From: Lysobacterales bacterium | Lineage (GTDB): Bacteria > Pseudomonadota > Gammaproteobacteria > Xanthomonadales > Xanthomonadaceae | NCBI GenBank assembly: GCA_019510125.1 | Contig: JAEKKX010000006.1 | Coordinates: forward strand, 496,001 to 560,000 | Reading direction: 5' to 3' | Length of the DNA: 64,000 nt | In this document: positions 1 to 7,871 of the stretch, piece after piece | Layout of the letters: each line of letters begins with the position of its first letter | Numbering within the stretch: the first letter of the stretch is position 1 | Notes under the pieces: generated by a model | Database searches by the model: none | Seen by the model: the letters and a program-made list of their open reading frames with translations, nothing else | Told to the model about the DNA's origin: nothing | Translations under genes and position numbers: made by a program

Positions 1-1
1 C

Positions 2-490
2 GACGGCCGGCCGTCGGCGCGCATGGCGCTGCTGAAGGCGCACGGTCCCGACGGCTTCGTGTTCTACACCCACCTCGACGGCCGCAAGGGCCGCGAACTG
101 CAGGCGAACCCGCAGTGCGCGCTGCTGTTCTTCTGGAAGGCGCTGGGCGAGGACGGCGTGCAGGTACGGATCGAGGGCGACGTCGAGATCGTCGCGGACG
201 CCGAGGCCGACGCCTATTTCGCCCGCCGTCCCCGCGACAGCCAGCTCGGCGCCTGGGCCTCGCACCAGTCCGAGACGCTGGACAGCCGCGAGACCTTCGA
301 GCAGCGCTTCGCCGAGGCGAAGGCGCGCTACGCCGGCGGCGACGTCCCGCGCCCGCCGCGCTGGGGCGGCTTCCGCGTGAAGCCCACGACCATCGAGTTC
401 TGGTACGGCGCGCAGTTCCGCCTGCACGAGCGGCATGTGTACGAACGCGGCGCGGACGGCGCGTGGACGAAGCGGATGCTCTATCCGTGA
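2..490 (+). CDS. pdxH: Pyridoxine/pyridoxamine 5'-phosphate oxidase, 5' end cut by window edge
   Basis: PdxH is the FMN enzyme that oxidises pyridoxine or pyridoxamine 5'-phosphate to pyridoxal phosphate, in the cytosol. The reading frame is open from base 2, giving DGRPSARM before the first ATG at 23, so the true start lies upstream of the window. The visible 162 residues hold the FMN-binding core typical of the family: [16 protein letters not shown], then a run ending in CALLFFW, and QVRIEGDVE. The C-terminal PdxH dimerisation part ends in RLHERHVY and KRMLYP, the usual type of ending. The 3' end overlaps the convergent gene on the minus strand by 10 bases. Identification is firm; only the N-terminal quarter is missing. 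Confidence 0.95.
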   Translation, partial: DGRPSARMALLKAHGPDGFVFYTHLDGRKGRELQANPQCALLFFWKALGEDGVQVRIEGDVEIVADAEADAYFARRPRDSQLGAWASHQSETLDSRETFEQRFAEAKARYAGGDVPRPPRWGGFRVKPTTIEFWYGAQFRLHERHVYERGADGAWTKRMLYP

Positions 491-927
491 GTTGAATCTG
501 GCATCGGATTCTTCAGCGCCCGATAAGCTATTCCGATTGGGATTTGCAGAAATACATAAAAAATGGTGAAAACAAAGCAGTTCGAGTAGTACTTTTCAAA
601 GTCTCCACCTTTCCACATGGTGTATGACAAGACCATGGCTTGAATTACCAAGCCGTAGGAAAAACCAACGACCATCGAGAGGCTGGTGCTCCTGTCGTTT
701 ATTGGCTTCCTTTTTTTTGCCAAAGAAAGTGCCGAGATAATTGACAGTAATGTGCCAATCGTGGCTCCGAGGGATGCGCAGGCAAAAATATTGGATGTTA
801 GCTCTGATGCCGATAGTCGCCCTCGCTCCAGGATGAACATGGCGCAATAAGAGGGCGCGATTGACGCCACGATTATGGAAAGGTACGCAAAACCTCGCTT
901 TCCTTCGTAATCTTTTAGCCATTCCAT
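481..927 (-). CDS. Hypothetical four-helix membrane protein in an AT-rich island
   Basis: No family was recognised. The 148-aa product has four hydrophobic segments at roughly residues 12-33, 43-69, 81-105 and 113-138, so it is probably an inner-membrane protein, with a charged KKRKPINDR loop between helices 2 and 3. Its DNA is visibly richer in A and T than everything around it (runs such as TTTTTTTT near 712 and many AAA/ATT codons), and codon use is unlike the neighbours, which suggests recent transfer. It ends inside the last codons of pdxH on the opposite strand, so the stop codon is supplied by pdxH sequence. Start is the ATG at 927. It could be an orphan cargo gene or a decaying fragment; nothing in the neighbourhood tells its job. 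Confidence 0.6.
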   Translation of the reverse strand: MEWLKDYEGKRGFAYLSIIVASIAPSYCAMFILERGRLSASELTSNIFACASLGATIGTLLSIISALSLAKKRKPINDRSTSLSMVVGFSYGLVIQAMVLSYTMWKGGDFEKYYSNCFVFTIFYVFLQIPIGIAYRALKNPMPDSTHG

Positions 928-968
928 TCGGCTATTTCCCTGGTGGATTGTTGCTCGTGCCGTGCATT

Positions 969-1784
969 ATGTCGTATTTTCGCCACATGGGCCCGCAACG
1001 CATCGTCTGCCTGACCGAGGAGCCGACCGAAGTGCTGTACGCACTCGGCGAGCAGCACCGCATCGTCGGCATCAGCGGCTTCACCGTGCGGCCGGCGCGG
1101 GCGCGCAAGGAGAAACCGAAGGTCAGCGCCTTCACCTCGGCGAAGATCGACGAGATCCTGCGGCTGGAGCCGGATTTCGTGGTCGGCTTCTCCGACATCC
1201 AGGCCGATATCGCGTCGGCGTTGATCAAACACGGTGTCGAGGTGTGGATCAGCAACCACCGCGGCGTCGAAGGCATCCTTGACTACGTCCGCCGGCTCGG
1301 CGCGCTGGTCGGCGTCGCCGGGCGCGCGAACGCCTACGCCGACGACCTGCGCCGCGGGCTCGACGCCGTCGCCGCGCAGGCGGCGACGCTGCCGCGGCGG
1401 CCGAAGGTGTATTTCGAGGAATGGGACGCACCGCAGATCACCGGTATCCGCTGGGTGTCGGAACTGGTCGCGATCGCCGGCGGCGACGACGTGTTCCCGG
1501 AGCGCGCGGCCTCGTCGCTGGCGAAGGGCCGCATCCTCGAGGATCCCGGCGAGGTGATCCGGCGCGCGCCCGACCTGATCCTCGGCTCGTGGTGCGGCAA
1601 GAAGTTCCGCCCGGAGAAGGTCGCCGCGCGGCCCGGCTGGGACGCCATACCCGCGGTCCGCGACGGCGCGCTGCACGAGATCAAGTCCCCGATCATCCTC
1701 CAGCCCGGCCCCGCCGCGCTCACCGACGGCGTGCGCGAGATCGCGCGGATCGTGCAGGCGTGGGCGGCGCGCGCGGGGCTCTGA
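969..1784 (+). CDS. Cobalamin-binding-type protein (periplasmic-binding-protein fold 2, BtuF-like)
   Basis: The 271-aa product has the layout of the BtuF/FhuD-type substrate-binding fold: an N-terminal lobe beginning RIVCLTEEPTEVLYALG, then LRLEPDFVVGFSD, a helical linker, and a C-terminal lobe with WVSELVAIAGGDDVF, IRRAPDLILGSWCGKK and a final helix. Family members bind corrinoids or ferric siderophores. There is no signal peptide from either possible start (ATG 969 or ATG 987), so it may be cytoplasmic, as in the cobalamin-binding proteins annotated without a transporter; no ABC permease is adjacent. A longer reading back to 861 runs into the AT-rich gene on the other strand and is unlikely. 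The 3' end is partly repeated just downstream, near 1865. Confidence 0.75.
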   Translation: MSYFRHMGPQRIVCLTEEPTEVLYALGEQHRIVGISGFTVRPARARKEKPKVSAFTSAKIDEILRLEPDFVVGFSDIQADIASALIKHGVEVWISNHRGVEGILDYVRRLGALVGVAGRANAYADDLRRGLDAVAAQAATLPRRPKVYFEEWDAPQITGIRWVSELVAIAGGDDVFPERAASSLAKGRILEDPGEVIRRAPDLILGSWCGKKFRPEKVAARPGWDAIPAVRDGALHEIKSPIILQPGPAALTDGVREIARIVQAWAARAGL

Positions 1785-1806
1785 TCCCCGCGAGCCCCGC
1801 TTTTTC

Positions 1807-2029
1807 GTAGGAGCGACGTCAGTCGCGACCCGGCTCGGCCAGAGGGGCGACGGCCATGTTTCCGCCCGGTCCGGCCGCGCTCACCGACGGCGTGGACGGG
1901 ATCGCGCGGATCGCTGATTCCCGCGAGCACCCGCTTTTGTAGGAGCGACGTCAGTCGCGACCCGGCAACGCACGACGTCGCAACGCATGGAATCGCAACG
2001 CACGGGGTCGCGACTGACGTCGCTCCTAC
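1807..2029. repeat. Three copies of a REP-like palindromic element
   Basis: The 24-base element starting GTAGGAGCGACGTCAGTCGC occurs at 1807-1830 and 1939-1962 in direct orientation and at 2006-2029 inverted. It has an internal GCGACGTCAGTCGC palindrome. The same element recurs at 38923-39131. The arrangement is that of REP/BIME elements between genes; no REP-associated transposase is in the window. Confidence 0.85.
1865..1969 (+). repeat. Partial duplication of the upstream gene's 3' end plus repeat element
   Basis: Bases 1865-1969 repeat, with a few changes and a deletion, the segment at about 1704-1837. Both contain GCGCTCACCGACGGCGTG, ATCGCGCGGATCG, the stop-codon region TGAT(T/C)CCCGCGAGC and then the palindromic element. 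This looks like a tandem duplication of the tail of the cobalamin-binding-type gene together with its repeat. Confidence 0.7.
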
Positions 2030-2052
2030 GAAAAGCGGGGGCGCGGCGCGCC

Positions 2053-2547
2053 TCACTCCTTCGCGAAATCCCGCACCAGTTTCAGGTCGGTGAGCGACCT
2101 GCCGTCGCGCTTGACCGCGATGTCGAAGGTCAGCGTGTCCGGCCGCACCACCTTGGCGATGCCGACGTGGTCGACGAGGTCGCCGGTCCGCACTTCGCGC
2201 AGGGCGATGGGCGCGCGCTGGCCCTGCAGCGTCGTGGCGGTGGCCGCGACCTCGGCCGGCACCGCCCGGTCCTGGCCGTCGGGGCCCTGGCGGACGGCGA
2301 CGACCAGCAGCACGGTGTCGTCGGCGATGTCGATGCCGTAGGCCTTGGCCGTCGCCGGATTGAGCTGCGCGGTCGGGATCGCATTGGCGCGGACGCTGAC
2401 GTCGCCGACGCGGGTGACGGCTTCCTGCGGCTGGTCCAGCACTCGCGCCGGTTTGGGCTTGTCGCCGCCGCAGGCGGAGAGCGCCAGGCACAGCGCGGCC
2501 AGGCAGAGCGGGGCGAGACGGGACAGGGCGAGGGCGGTCGGGCGCAT
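2053..2547 (-). CDS. DUF4426-type lipoprotein
   Basis: The 164-aa product begins with a lipoprotein signal ending in the lipobox LSAC (Cys26), followed by a small periplasmic beta-rich domain with PTAQLNPATAKAYGI and a C-terminal VRPDTLTFDIAVKR. The pattern matches the DUF4426 family, whose members are typically encoded beside proC and yggS in gammaproteobacteria. Function is unknown. It lies 9 bases downstream of proC on the same strand and is probably cotranscribed with yggS and proC. A palindromic repeat sits close to its 3' end. Confidence 0.75.
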   Translation of the reverse strand: MRPTALALSRLAPLCLAALCLALSACGGDKPKPARVLDQPQEAVTRVGDVSVRANAIPTAQLNPATAKAYGIDIADDTVLLVVAVRQGPDGQDRAVPAEVAATATTLQGQRAPIALREVRTGDLVDHVGIAKVVRPDTLTFDIAVKRDGRSLTDLKLVRDFAKE

Positions 2548-2556
2548 GGCGGGGAC

Positions 2557-3381
2557 TCAGTCGTTGGCGGCGGACAACTGGCGTCCGCGTTCGGTGGCGT
2601 TGCGGATGGCCGCGGCGACCAGCGTGCGCAGGCCGCCGGCCTCGAAGGTCTCGACCGCGGCCTGGGTGGTGCCGCCCGGCGAGGTGACGCGACGGCGCAG
2701 TTCGGCGGCCGGCTCGCCCGATTCGGTGAGCATCCGTGCGGCGCCGAGCACCGTTTCCAGCACCAGCGTGCGCGCGGCCTCCGCCGGCAGGCCCTCGGCC
2801 TCGGCGGCGGCCTGCATCGCCTCGGCCAGCAGGAAGACGTAGGCCGGGCCGCTGCCGGAAGTGGCGGTGACGGCGTCCATCTTCGCCTCGTCGTCGATCC
2901 AGACGGTCTTGCCGGCGCTGGCCAGCAGCTCGGCGGCCCGGGTGCGGCCGGCGGCGTCCACCTCGCGGCTGGCGAACAGGCCGGTGACCCCGGCGCCGAG
3001 CAGGGCGGGCGTGTTCGGCATGGTCCGGACCACGGCGACGCCGCCGCCCAGCCAGCGCTGCAGTTGCGCGGCGGTGATGCCCGCGGCGATCGACACCACC
3101 AGCGGACGCGCCTGCTGCGCCAGCGGCGCCAGCGCCGCGCAGACCGCGCGCATCACCTGCGGCTTGACCGCCAGCACCCACAAGCCGGCGGGCGCCGCGG
3201 CCTCGGCGTTGTCGGCGGTGGTGGCGACGCCAAAGTCGCGCGCCAATCCCTCGCGCAGGGCGTCGACGGGCTCGGAGACGCGGATCGCGCCAGGCGCGAC
3301 GCCGCGGGCGATCAGGCCGCCGATCAGGCTGCGGGCCATGTTGCCGCCGCCGATGAAGGCGATCTGGGAAGCGGAAGTCAT
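2557..3381 (-). CDS. proC: Pyrroline-5-carboxylate reductase
   Basis: This is the last enzyme of proline synthesis, reducing pyrroline-5-carboxylate to L-proline with NAD(P)H in the cytosol. The 274-aa protein has the N-terminal Rossmann motif IAFIGGGNMA (residues 7-16) and AVKPQVM. The conserved C-terminal dimer region carries TATSGSGPAYVF and VTSPGGTTQAA. The start chosen (ATG at 3381) overlaps the yggS stop by four bases (ATGA), implying translational coupling. The open frame continues upstream but there it is antisense-like sequence inside yggS. Confidence 0.97.
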   Translation of the reverse strand: MTSASQIAFIGGGNMARSLIGGLIARGVAPGAIRVSEPVDALREGLARDFGVATTADNAEAAAPAGLWVLAVKPQVMRAVCAALAPLAQQARPLVVSIAAGITAAQLQRWLGGGVAVVRTMPNTPALLGAGVTGLFASREVDAAGRTRAAELLASAGKTVWIDDEAKMDAVTATSGSGPAYVFLLAEAMQAAAEAEGLPAEAARTLVLETVLGAARMLTESGEPAAELRRRVTSPGGTTQAAVETFEAGGLRTLVAAAIRNATERGRQLSAAND

Positions 3382-4124
3382 GCGGGCTCCGGGGCTGTGG
3401 CGGTGGGGGATTTGGGCGGGCGGGCGCCGAACAGGGCGCTGCCGACGCGGACCAGGGTCGCGCCCTCGGCGATGGCGAGGGCGTAGTCCTCGCTCATCCC
3501 CATCGACAGGGTGTCGATGCCGGGGTGGCGGGCGGCGAGGGCGTCGAACAGGCCGCGCATGCGCCGGAACGCCGCGCGCCGGCGGTCCATGTCGGGATCG
3601 GGGGCGGGGATCGCCATCAGCCCGCGCAGCGCGAGCTGCGGCCGCGCGACGATGGCGTTGGCCAGGGCGTCCACGTCCTCCGGCCGGCAGCCGTGCTTGC
3701 TGGCCTCGTCGTCGATGTTCACTTGGATCAGCACGTTCAGCGGCCGCTGCCCGGGCGCGCGGTGCCTGGCCAGCGCCTCGACCAGCTTCTCGCGGTCGAC
3801 CGTCTGCACCCAGTCGAACGCGGCCGCGGCGTCCTTCGCCTTGTTCGACTGGAGGTGGCCGATGAGATGCCACTCGATGCCCAGCCCGGCCAGCGCCGGC
3901 TGCTTCTCCAGCGCCTCCTGCACGTAGTTCTCGCCGAACGCCAGCGGCCCCGCGGACGGGCGCGCGCGCAGGGCGGCGGCCACCCGCGCGACCGCGTCGG
4001 CCGGCTGGGTCTTGCTGACCGCGAGCAGCCGCGCGGGCGGACCGCCGGCGGCGGCCGCGGCCATGCCGGCGAGGAGGGCGTCGAGTGCGGGAACGATCGA
4101 GGGAGACAGGGGCGGTGCGGACAT
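3378..4124 (-). CDS. yggS: YggS/PLPBP family pyridoxal-phosphate homeostasis protein
   Basis: This 248-aa protein is a single-domain alanine-racemase-fold protein that binds PLP and helps balance vitamin B6 and amino-acid pools. The PLP lysine is in LLAVSKTQP (Lys38). Other family signatures are FGENYVQEA, WHLIGHLQSNKAK, QVNIDDEASKHG and LSMGMSEDYALAIAEG. The start is ATG 4124; a longer frame to 4286 runs through the pilT promoter region and lacks family similarity. It is divergent from pilT and coupled to proC. This arrangement (yggS next to pilT and proC) is common in Pseudomonas and Xanthomonas. Confidence 0.95.
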   Translation of the reverse strand: MSAPPLSPSIVPALDALLAGMAAAAAGGPPARLLAVSKTQPADAVARVAAALRARPSAGPLAFGENYVQEALEKQPALAGLGIEWHLIGHLQSNKAKDAAAAFDWVQTVDREKLVEALARHRAPGQRPLNVLIQVNIDDEASKHGCRPEDVDALANAIVARPQLALRGLMAIPAPDPDMDRRRAAFRRMRGLFDALAARHPGIDTLSMGMSEDYALAIAEGATLVRVGSALFGARPPKSPTATAPEPA

Positions 4125-4249
4125 GGCGAGGGCGGGTGTGGCGGGGTCTTGCGCGGCGGTGCGACGGGCGTCGCGGAACGATGCGGACGCCGTGCAGTGT
4201 ACGGCCTGGGCGCCGCCGCGGCCCCCGGTGCAAATCCGGAGTGCGGGGC

Positions 4250-4255
4250 TATACT
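4250..4255 (+). promoter_or_regulatory. Probable -10 element of the pilT promoter
   Basis: TATACT stands 55 bases before the pilT ATG in the short gap between the divergent yggS and pilT. No good -35 box is visible at the usual distance, so this is a suggestion only. Confidence 0.4.
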
Positions 4256-4310
4256 CGGCCGCATCCCGGGTCCACGCGACCCGCACGACATCGCACCGCG
4301 GGGAGCACGC

Positions 4311-5348
4311 ATGGATATCGCCGAACTATTGGCATTCTCGGTCAAGAACAAGGCCTCGGACCTGCACCTGTCCGCCGGCCTGCCGCCGATGATCCGGGTC
4401 GACGGCGACGTGCGCCGGATCAACATCCCGGCGCTGGACCACAAGCAGGTCCATTCGCTGGTCTACGACATCATGTCGGACAAGCAGCGCCGCGACTACG
4501 AGGAATTCCTCGAGTGCGACTTCTCGTTCGAGATCCCGGGCCTCGCCCGCTTCCGCGTCAACGCCTTCAACCAGAACCGCGGCGCCGGCGCCGTGTTCCG
4601 GACGATTCCCTCGGAAGTGCTGACCCTGGAGGACCTGGCCACGCCGCCGATCTTCCGCGAGCTGATGGACCAGCCGCAGGGCCTGATCCTGGTCACCGGC
4701 CCGACCGGCTCGGGCAAGTCGACCACGCTGGCGGCGATGATCGACCACATCAACAAGAGCGAATACGCGCACATCCTCACCGTCGAGGACCCGATCGAAT
4801 TCGTCCACACCTCGCAGAAGTGCCTGATCAACCAGCGCGAGGTCCACCGCGACACCCACGGCTTCAACGAGGCGCTGCGCTCGGCGCTGCGCGAAGACCC
4901 CGACTACATCCTCGTCGGCGAGTTGCGCGACCTCGAGACCATCCGCCTGGCGCTGACCGCCGCGGAGACCGGCCACCTGGTGTTCGGCACCCTGCACACC
5001 AGCTCGGCCGCGAAGACCATCGACCGCATCATCGACGTGTTCCCCGCCGGCGAGAAGCCGATGGTGCGCTCGATGCTGTCCGAATCGCTGCGCGCGGTGA
5101 TCTCGCAGGCGCTGCTGAAGAAGGTCGGCGGCGGCCGCACCGCGGCGTGGGAGATCATGGTCGGCACCCCCGCCATCCGCAACCTGATCCGCGAGGACAA
5201 GGTCGCGCAGATGTATTCGTCGATCCAGACCGGCCAGAACTTCGGCATGATGACCCTCGACCAGCATCTGCAGGACCTGGTCAAGCGCAGCCTCATCACC
5301 CGCCAGCAGGCCAAGAGCTACGCCAAGGACAAGCGCCTGTTCGAGTGA
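4311..5348 (+). CDS. pilT: Type IV pilus retraction ATPase PilT
   Basis: PilT is the hexameric cytoplasmic ATPase that powers type IV pilus retraction and twitching motility. The 345-aa length matches the family. Visible motifs are the Walker A GPTGSGKST (residues 130-138), an Asp box region LTVEDPIEF, Walker B around DYILVGELRD, the His box HLVFGTLHT, and the PilT hallmark AIRNLIRE (288-295) in the C-terminal domain. A GGGGAG Shine-Dalgarno sequence precedes the ATG. It is followed 52 bases later by pilU. Confidence 0.98.
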   Translation: MDIAELLAFSVKNKASDLHLSAGLPPMIRVDGDVRRINIPALDHKQVHSLVYDIMSDKQRRDYEEFLECDFSFEIPGLARFRVNAFNQNRGAGAVFRTIPSEVLTLEDLATPPIFRELMDQPQGLILVTGPTGSGKSTTLAAMIDHINKSEYAHILTVEDPIEFVHTSQKCLINQREVHRDTHGFNEALRSALREDPDYILVGELRDLETIRLALTAAETGHLVFGTLHTSSAAKTIDRIIDVFPAGEKPMVRSMLSESLRAVISQALLKKVGGGRTAAWEIMVGTPAIRNLIREDKVAQMYSSIQTGQNFGMMTLDQHLQDLVKRSLITRQQAKSYAKDKRLFE

Positions 5349-5400
5349 CGTCCGCCCCCGCGCGACGCCGAACGACGAGTCCACGCCCCGGAGCACCGCA

Positions 5401-6530
5401 TGAGCACCATCGACTTCACCTCCTTCCTCAAGCTGATGGCGCACCAGAAGGCGTCGGACCTGTTCATCACCGCGGGCATGCCGCCGGCGATGAAGGTCCA
5501 CGGCAAGATCCAGCCGATCACCCAGAACGCGCTGACCCCGCAGCAGAGCCGCGACCTGGTGCTGAACGTGATGACCCCGGCGCAGCGCGAGGAGTTCGAG
5601 AAGACCCACGAGTGCAACTTCGCGATCGGCGTGTCCGGCGTCGGCCGTTTCCGCGTGAGCTGCTTCTACCAGCGCAACCAGGTCGGCATGGTGCTGCGCC
5701 GGATCGAGTCGAAGATCCCGACGGTCGAGGAGCTGGCGCTGCCGCCGATCATCAAGACCCTGGCGATGACCAAGCGCGGCATCATCATCTTCGTCGGCGC
5801 CACGGGCACCGGCAAGTCGACCTCGCTGGCGGCGATGATCGGCTACCGCAACCAGAATTCGACCGGCCACATCATCACGATCGAGGACCCGATCGAATTC
5901 GTGCACAAGCATGAGGGCTGCATCATCACCCAGCGCGAGATCGGCATCGACACCGACAGTTGGGAGAACGCGCTGAAGAACACCCTGCGCCAGGCGCCGG
6001 ACGTGATCATGATCGGCGAGGTGCGCACCCGCGAGGGCATGGACTACGCCATCGCCTTCGCGGAAACCGGCCACCTGGTGCTGTGCACGCTGCACGCGAA
6101 CAACGCCAACCAGGCGATGGACCGCATCATCAACTTCTTCCCCGAGGATCGCCGCAGCCAGTTGCTGATGGACCTCTCGCTGAACATGAAGGGCGTGGTC
6201 GCGCAGCAGCTCATCCCGACCCCGGACGGCAAGGGCCGCAAGGTCGCGATGGAGATCCTGCTCGGCACCCCGCTGGTGCAGGACTACATCCGCGACGGCG
6301 AGATCCACAAGCTGAAGGAAGTGATGAAGGAATCCACCAACCTCGGCATGAAGACCTTCGACCAGGCCCTGTTCGAGCTGTACCAGGCCGGCGAGATCAC
6401 CTACGAGGACGCGCTGCGCTACGCCGACTCGCAGAACGAGGTGCGGCTGAAGATCAAGCTCGCTCAGGGCGGCGACGCCCGCACCCTGGCCGCGGGTCTG
6501 GACGGGGTGGAGGTCGCCGAGGTGCGCTGA
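5401..6530 (+). CDS. pilU: Type IV pilus accessory retraction ATPase PilU
   Basis: PilU is a PilT paralogue that works with PilT to raise retraction force. The 376-aa product has the PilT/PilU N-terminal domain, the Walker A GATGTGKST (133-141), ITIEDPIEF, VIMIGEVRTREGM and HLVLCTLHANN. It lacks AIRNLIRE, having instead LVQDYIRDGE, and carries the longer C-terminal tail expected of PilU. It is in tandem with pilT and probably in the same transcript. A GC-rich inverted repeat (around 6535-6559) follows the stop, without a clear T tract. Confidence 0.97.
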
Positions 6531-6971
6531 ACGCGCGGCCGGCCCCGGCGGCCGGCCCTGCGAGCTGCGCCGTTCGTCGGGACCGCTGGTGCGCCGGCGG
6601 ACCGATGTGTTAAACATTGCGCCACGTCACAGTGCCTCCGGGCGCGCGTGACGCCTACAACTTGATCGATCGTATCCATTCGGGTGTTGCATGGCTGATA
6701 CGAGACTGCGGGCAGTGGCCACTGCCGATCCATGTCCTTGGACATGTACATGCCGGGCGGCTTCGTCTCCCGGCCCGACCGACCTCCCGGCGTCAGCACG
6801 CCCCGGAGCGCCGTGTCCGTCCTCCTGTCGCGTCGCGGCCGCTTCCGGCCGACGCCCTTCGATATCTGCCCCCGGATTCCGTCGATGGCGCACCGCGTCC
6901 GGCGGCTGGCGTTTTGTCATGCGCCGACAGATGCTCACGCTTCCTTGCCCTCATGGAAGCCGTCTCCCGTC
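6531..6971. other. Intergenic region without a supported gene
   Basis: About 440 bases separate pilU from the lipoprotein gene. The open frame of the lipoprotein extends back to 6732, but that extension has no signal peptide and no family-like sequence. A locally AT-richer stretch at about 6608-6700 may hold the promoter of the lipoprotein/effector pair; no convincing -35/-10 pair was found. Confidence 0.5.
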
Positions 6972-7832
6972 ATGAATACCCCGATCCGATACCGTCTCGT
7001 CGCATGCGTGCTGGCGCTGGCCAGCGTCGTCACGCTGCCCGGTTGCCGCCAGGAACCGGCGCCCGCGGCGCAGCCGGCATCCGGGCCCGCCGCGCAGTCG
7101 GCGGCGCAACCGCCTGCAGCCTCCGCGCAAGCGCCGCAGCCGTCGGCGCAGCCGGCACTCGCGCCGGCGGACCTCGAGCGCATCGTCACCGAAGTCATGG
7201 ACCAGGCATACCCCGGCGCCCGCGATGCCGAGCACGGGTGCTGGACGTATGCGTTCGAAACGCAACAGGACGAACTCGCCTACTGCATGCGGCCGCATCC
7301 TGCCCGGGAAGTGGCGACCGCGTCGGGCCCGACGGTCTATTTCCATGCCTCCAACGCGACGGACATCCGCGGCAACCCGGACTATGCGTATGCCGCGCCG
7401 GATCCGGGGCTGATGGCGGCGTTCCGGCTGTCGGTGTCCCCCGACGGCCGCTGGACCCTGCTCGGATCGGAGAAGGGCATGCCCTTCGGCACCGCGGGCG
7501 GCTGCGGCTGCGAGGATGCGACGTTCGTGCGGCTGGGCAGGGAAACCTACGGCTGGACCTTCACCAGCGGCGGCATGTGGCAGGGCGTCATCGTCTCGGA
7601 CCACGAGATCGTCGCGCCCAGCGGCCAGGGCTTCAAGGACATCAGCGACATTCCGGACATCCGCGAGGATGCCCAGGACGTCGAATACAGGATCGCGGTG
7701 ATCTCCGACGACCCGCAACGCGACGCGTACCCGCTGCGGGTCGAGAAATACCGGGGCGACCGCAAGGTCGGGGAACGCACCGTCGAATTCGACCGCGCCA
7801 AGGGGATGTACGCGGGCATCGGCGATTTCTGA
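6972..7832 (+). CDS. Lipoprotein, candidate immunity protein for the adjacent XVIPCD effector
   Basis: The 286-aa product starts with a clear lipoprotein signal ending LPGC (Cys25), then a low-complexity Ala/Gln/Pro linker to about residue 65, then a globular periplasmic domain. That domain contains GGCGCEDATFV and YGWTFTSGGMWQG. No named family was recognised. In Xanthomonadales, genes for XVIPCD-type T4SS effectors are usually paired with a lipoprotein that protects the producer; the position 39 bases upstream of such an effector fits. The start is the ATG giving the signal peptide; the longer frame from 6732 would bury it. Function as immunity protein is inferred from context only. Confidence 0.7.
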   Translation: MNTPIRYRLVACVLALASVVTLPGCRQEPAPAAQPASGPAAQSAAQPPAASAQAPQPSAQPALAPADLERIVTEVMDQAYPGARDAEHGCWTYAFETQQDELAYCMRPHPAREVATASGPTVYFHASNATDIRGNPDYAYAAPDPGLMAAFRLSVSPDGRWTLLGSEKGMPFGTAGGCGCEDATFVRLGRETYGWTFTSGGMWQGVIVSDHEIVAPSGQGFKDISDIPDIREDAQDVEYRIAVISDDPQRDAYPLRVEKYRGDRKVGERTVEFDRAKGMYAGIGDF

Positions 7833-7871
7833 TTCCGCAATCAACGCACTTCAACGGGAAAGGGGCATTTC

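Noticed and set aside
6535-6559. GC inverted repeat after pilU as a terminator
   Set aside because: GGCCGG runs are expected by chance at this GC content, and no T tract follows.
4326-6617. Long open frame (763 codons) on the minus strand across pilT and pilU
   Set aside because: It is the antisense shadow of two well-conserved ATPase genes; high GC with strong third-position bias keeps opposite frames open.
6732-6971. N-terminal extension of the lipoprotein gene
   Set aside because: It would bury the lipoprotein signal peptide that begins at 6972 and has no family-like sequence.
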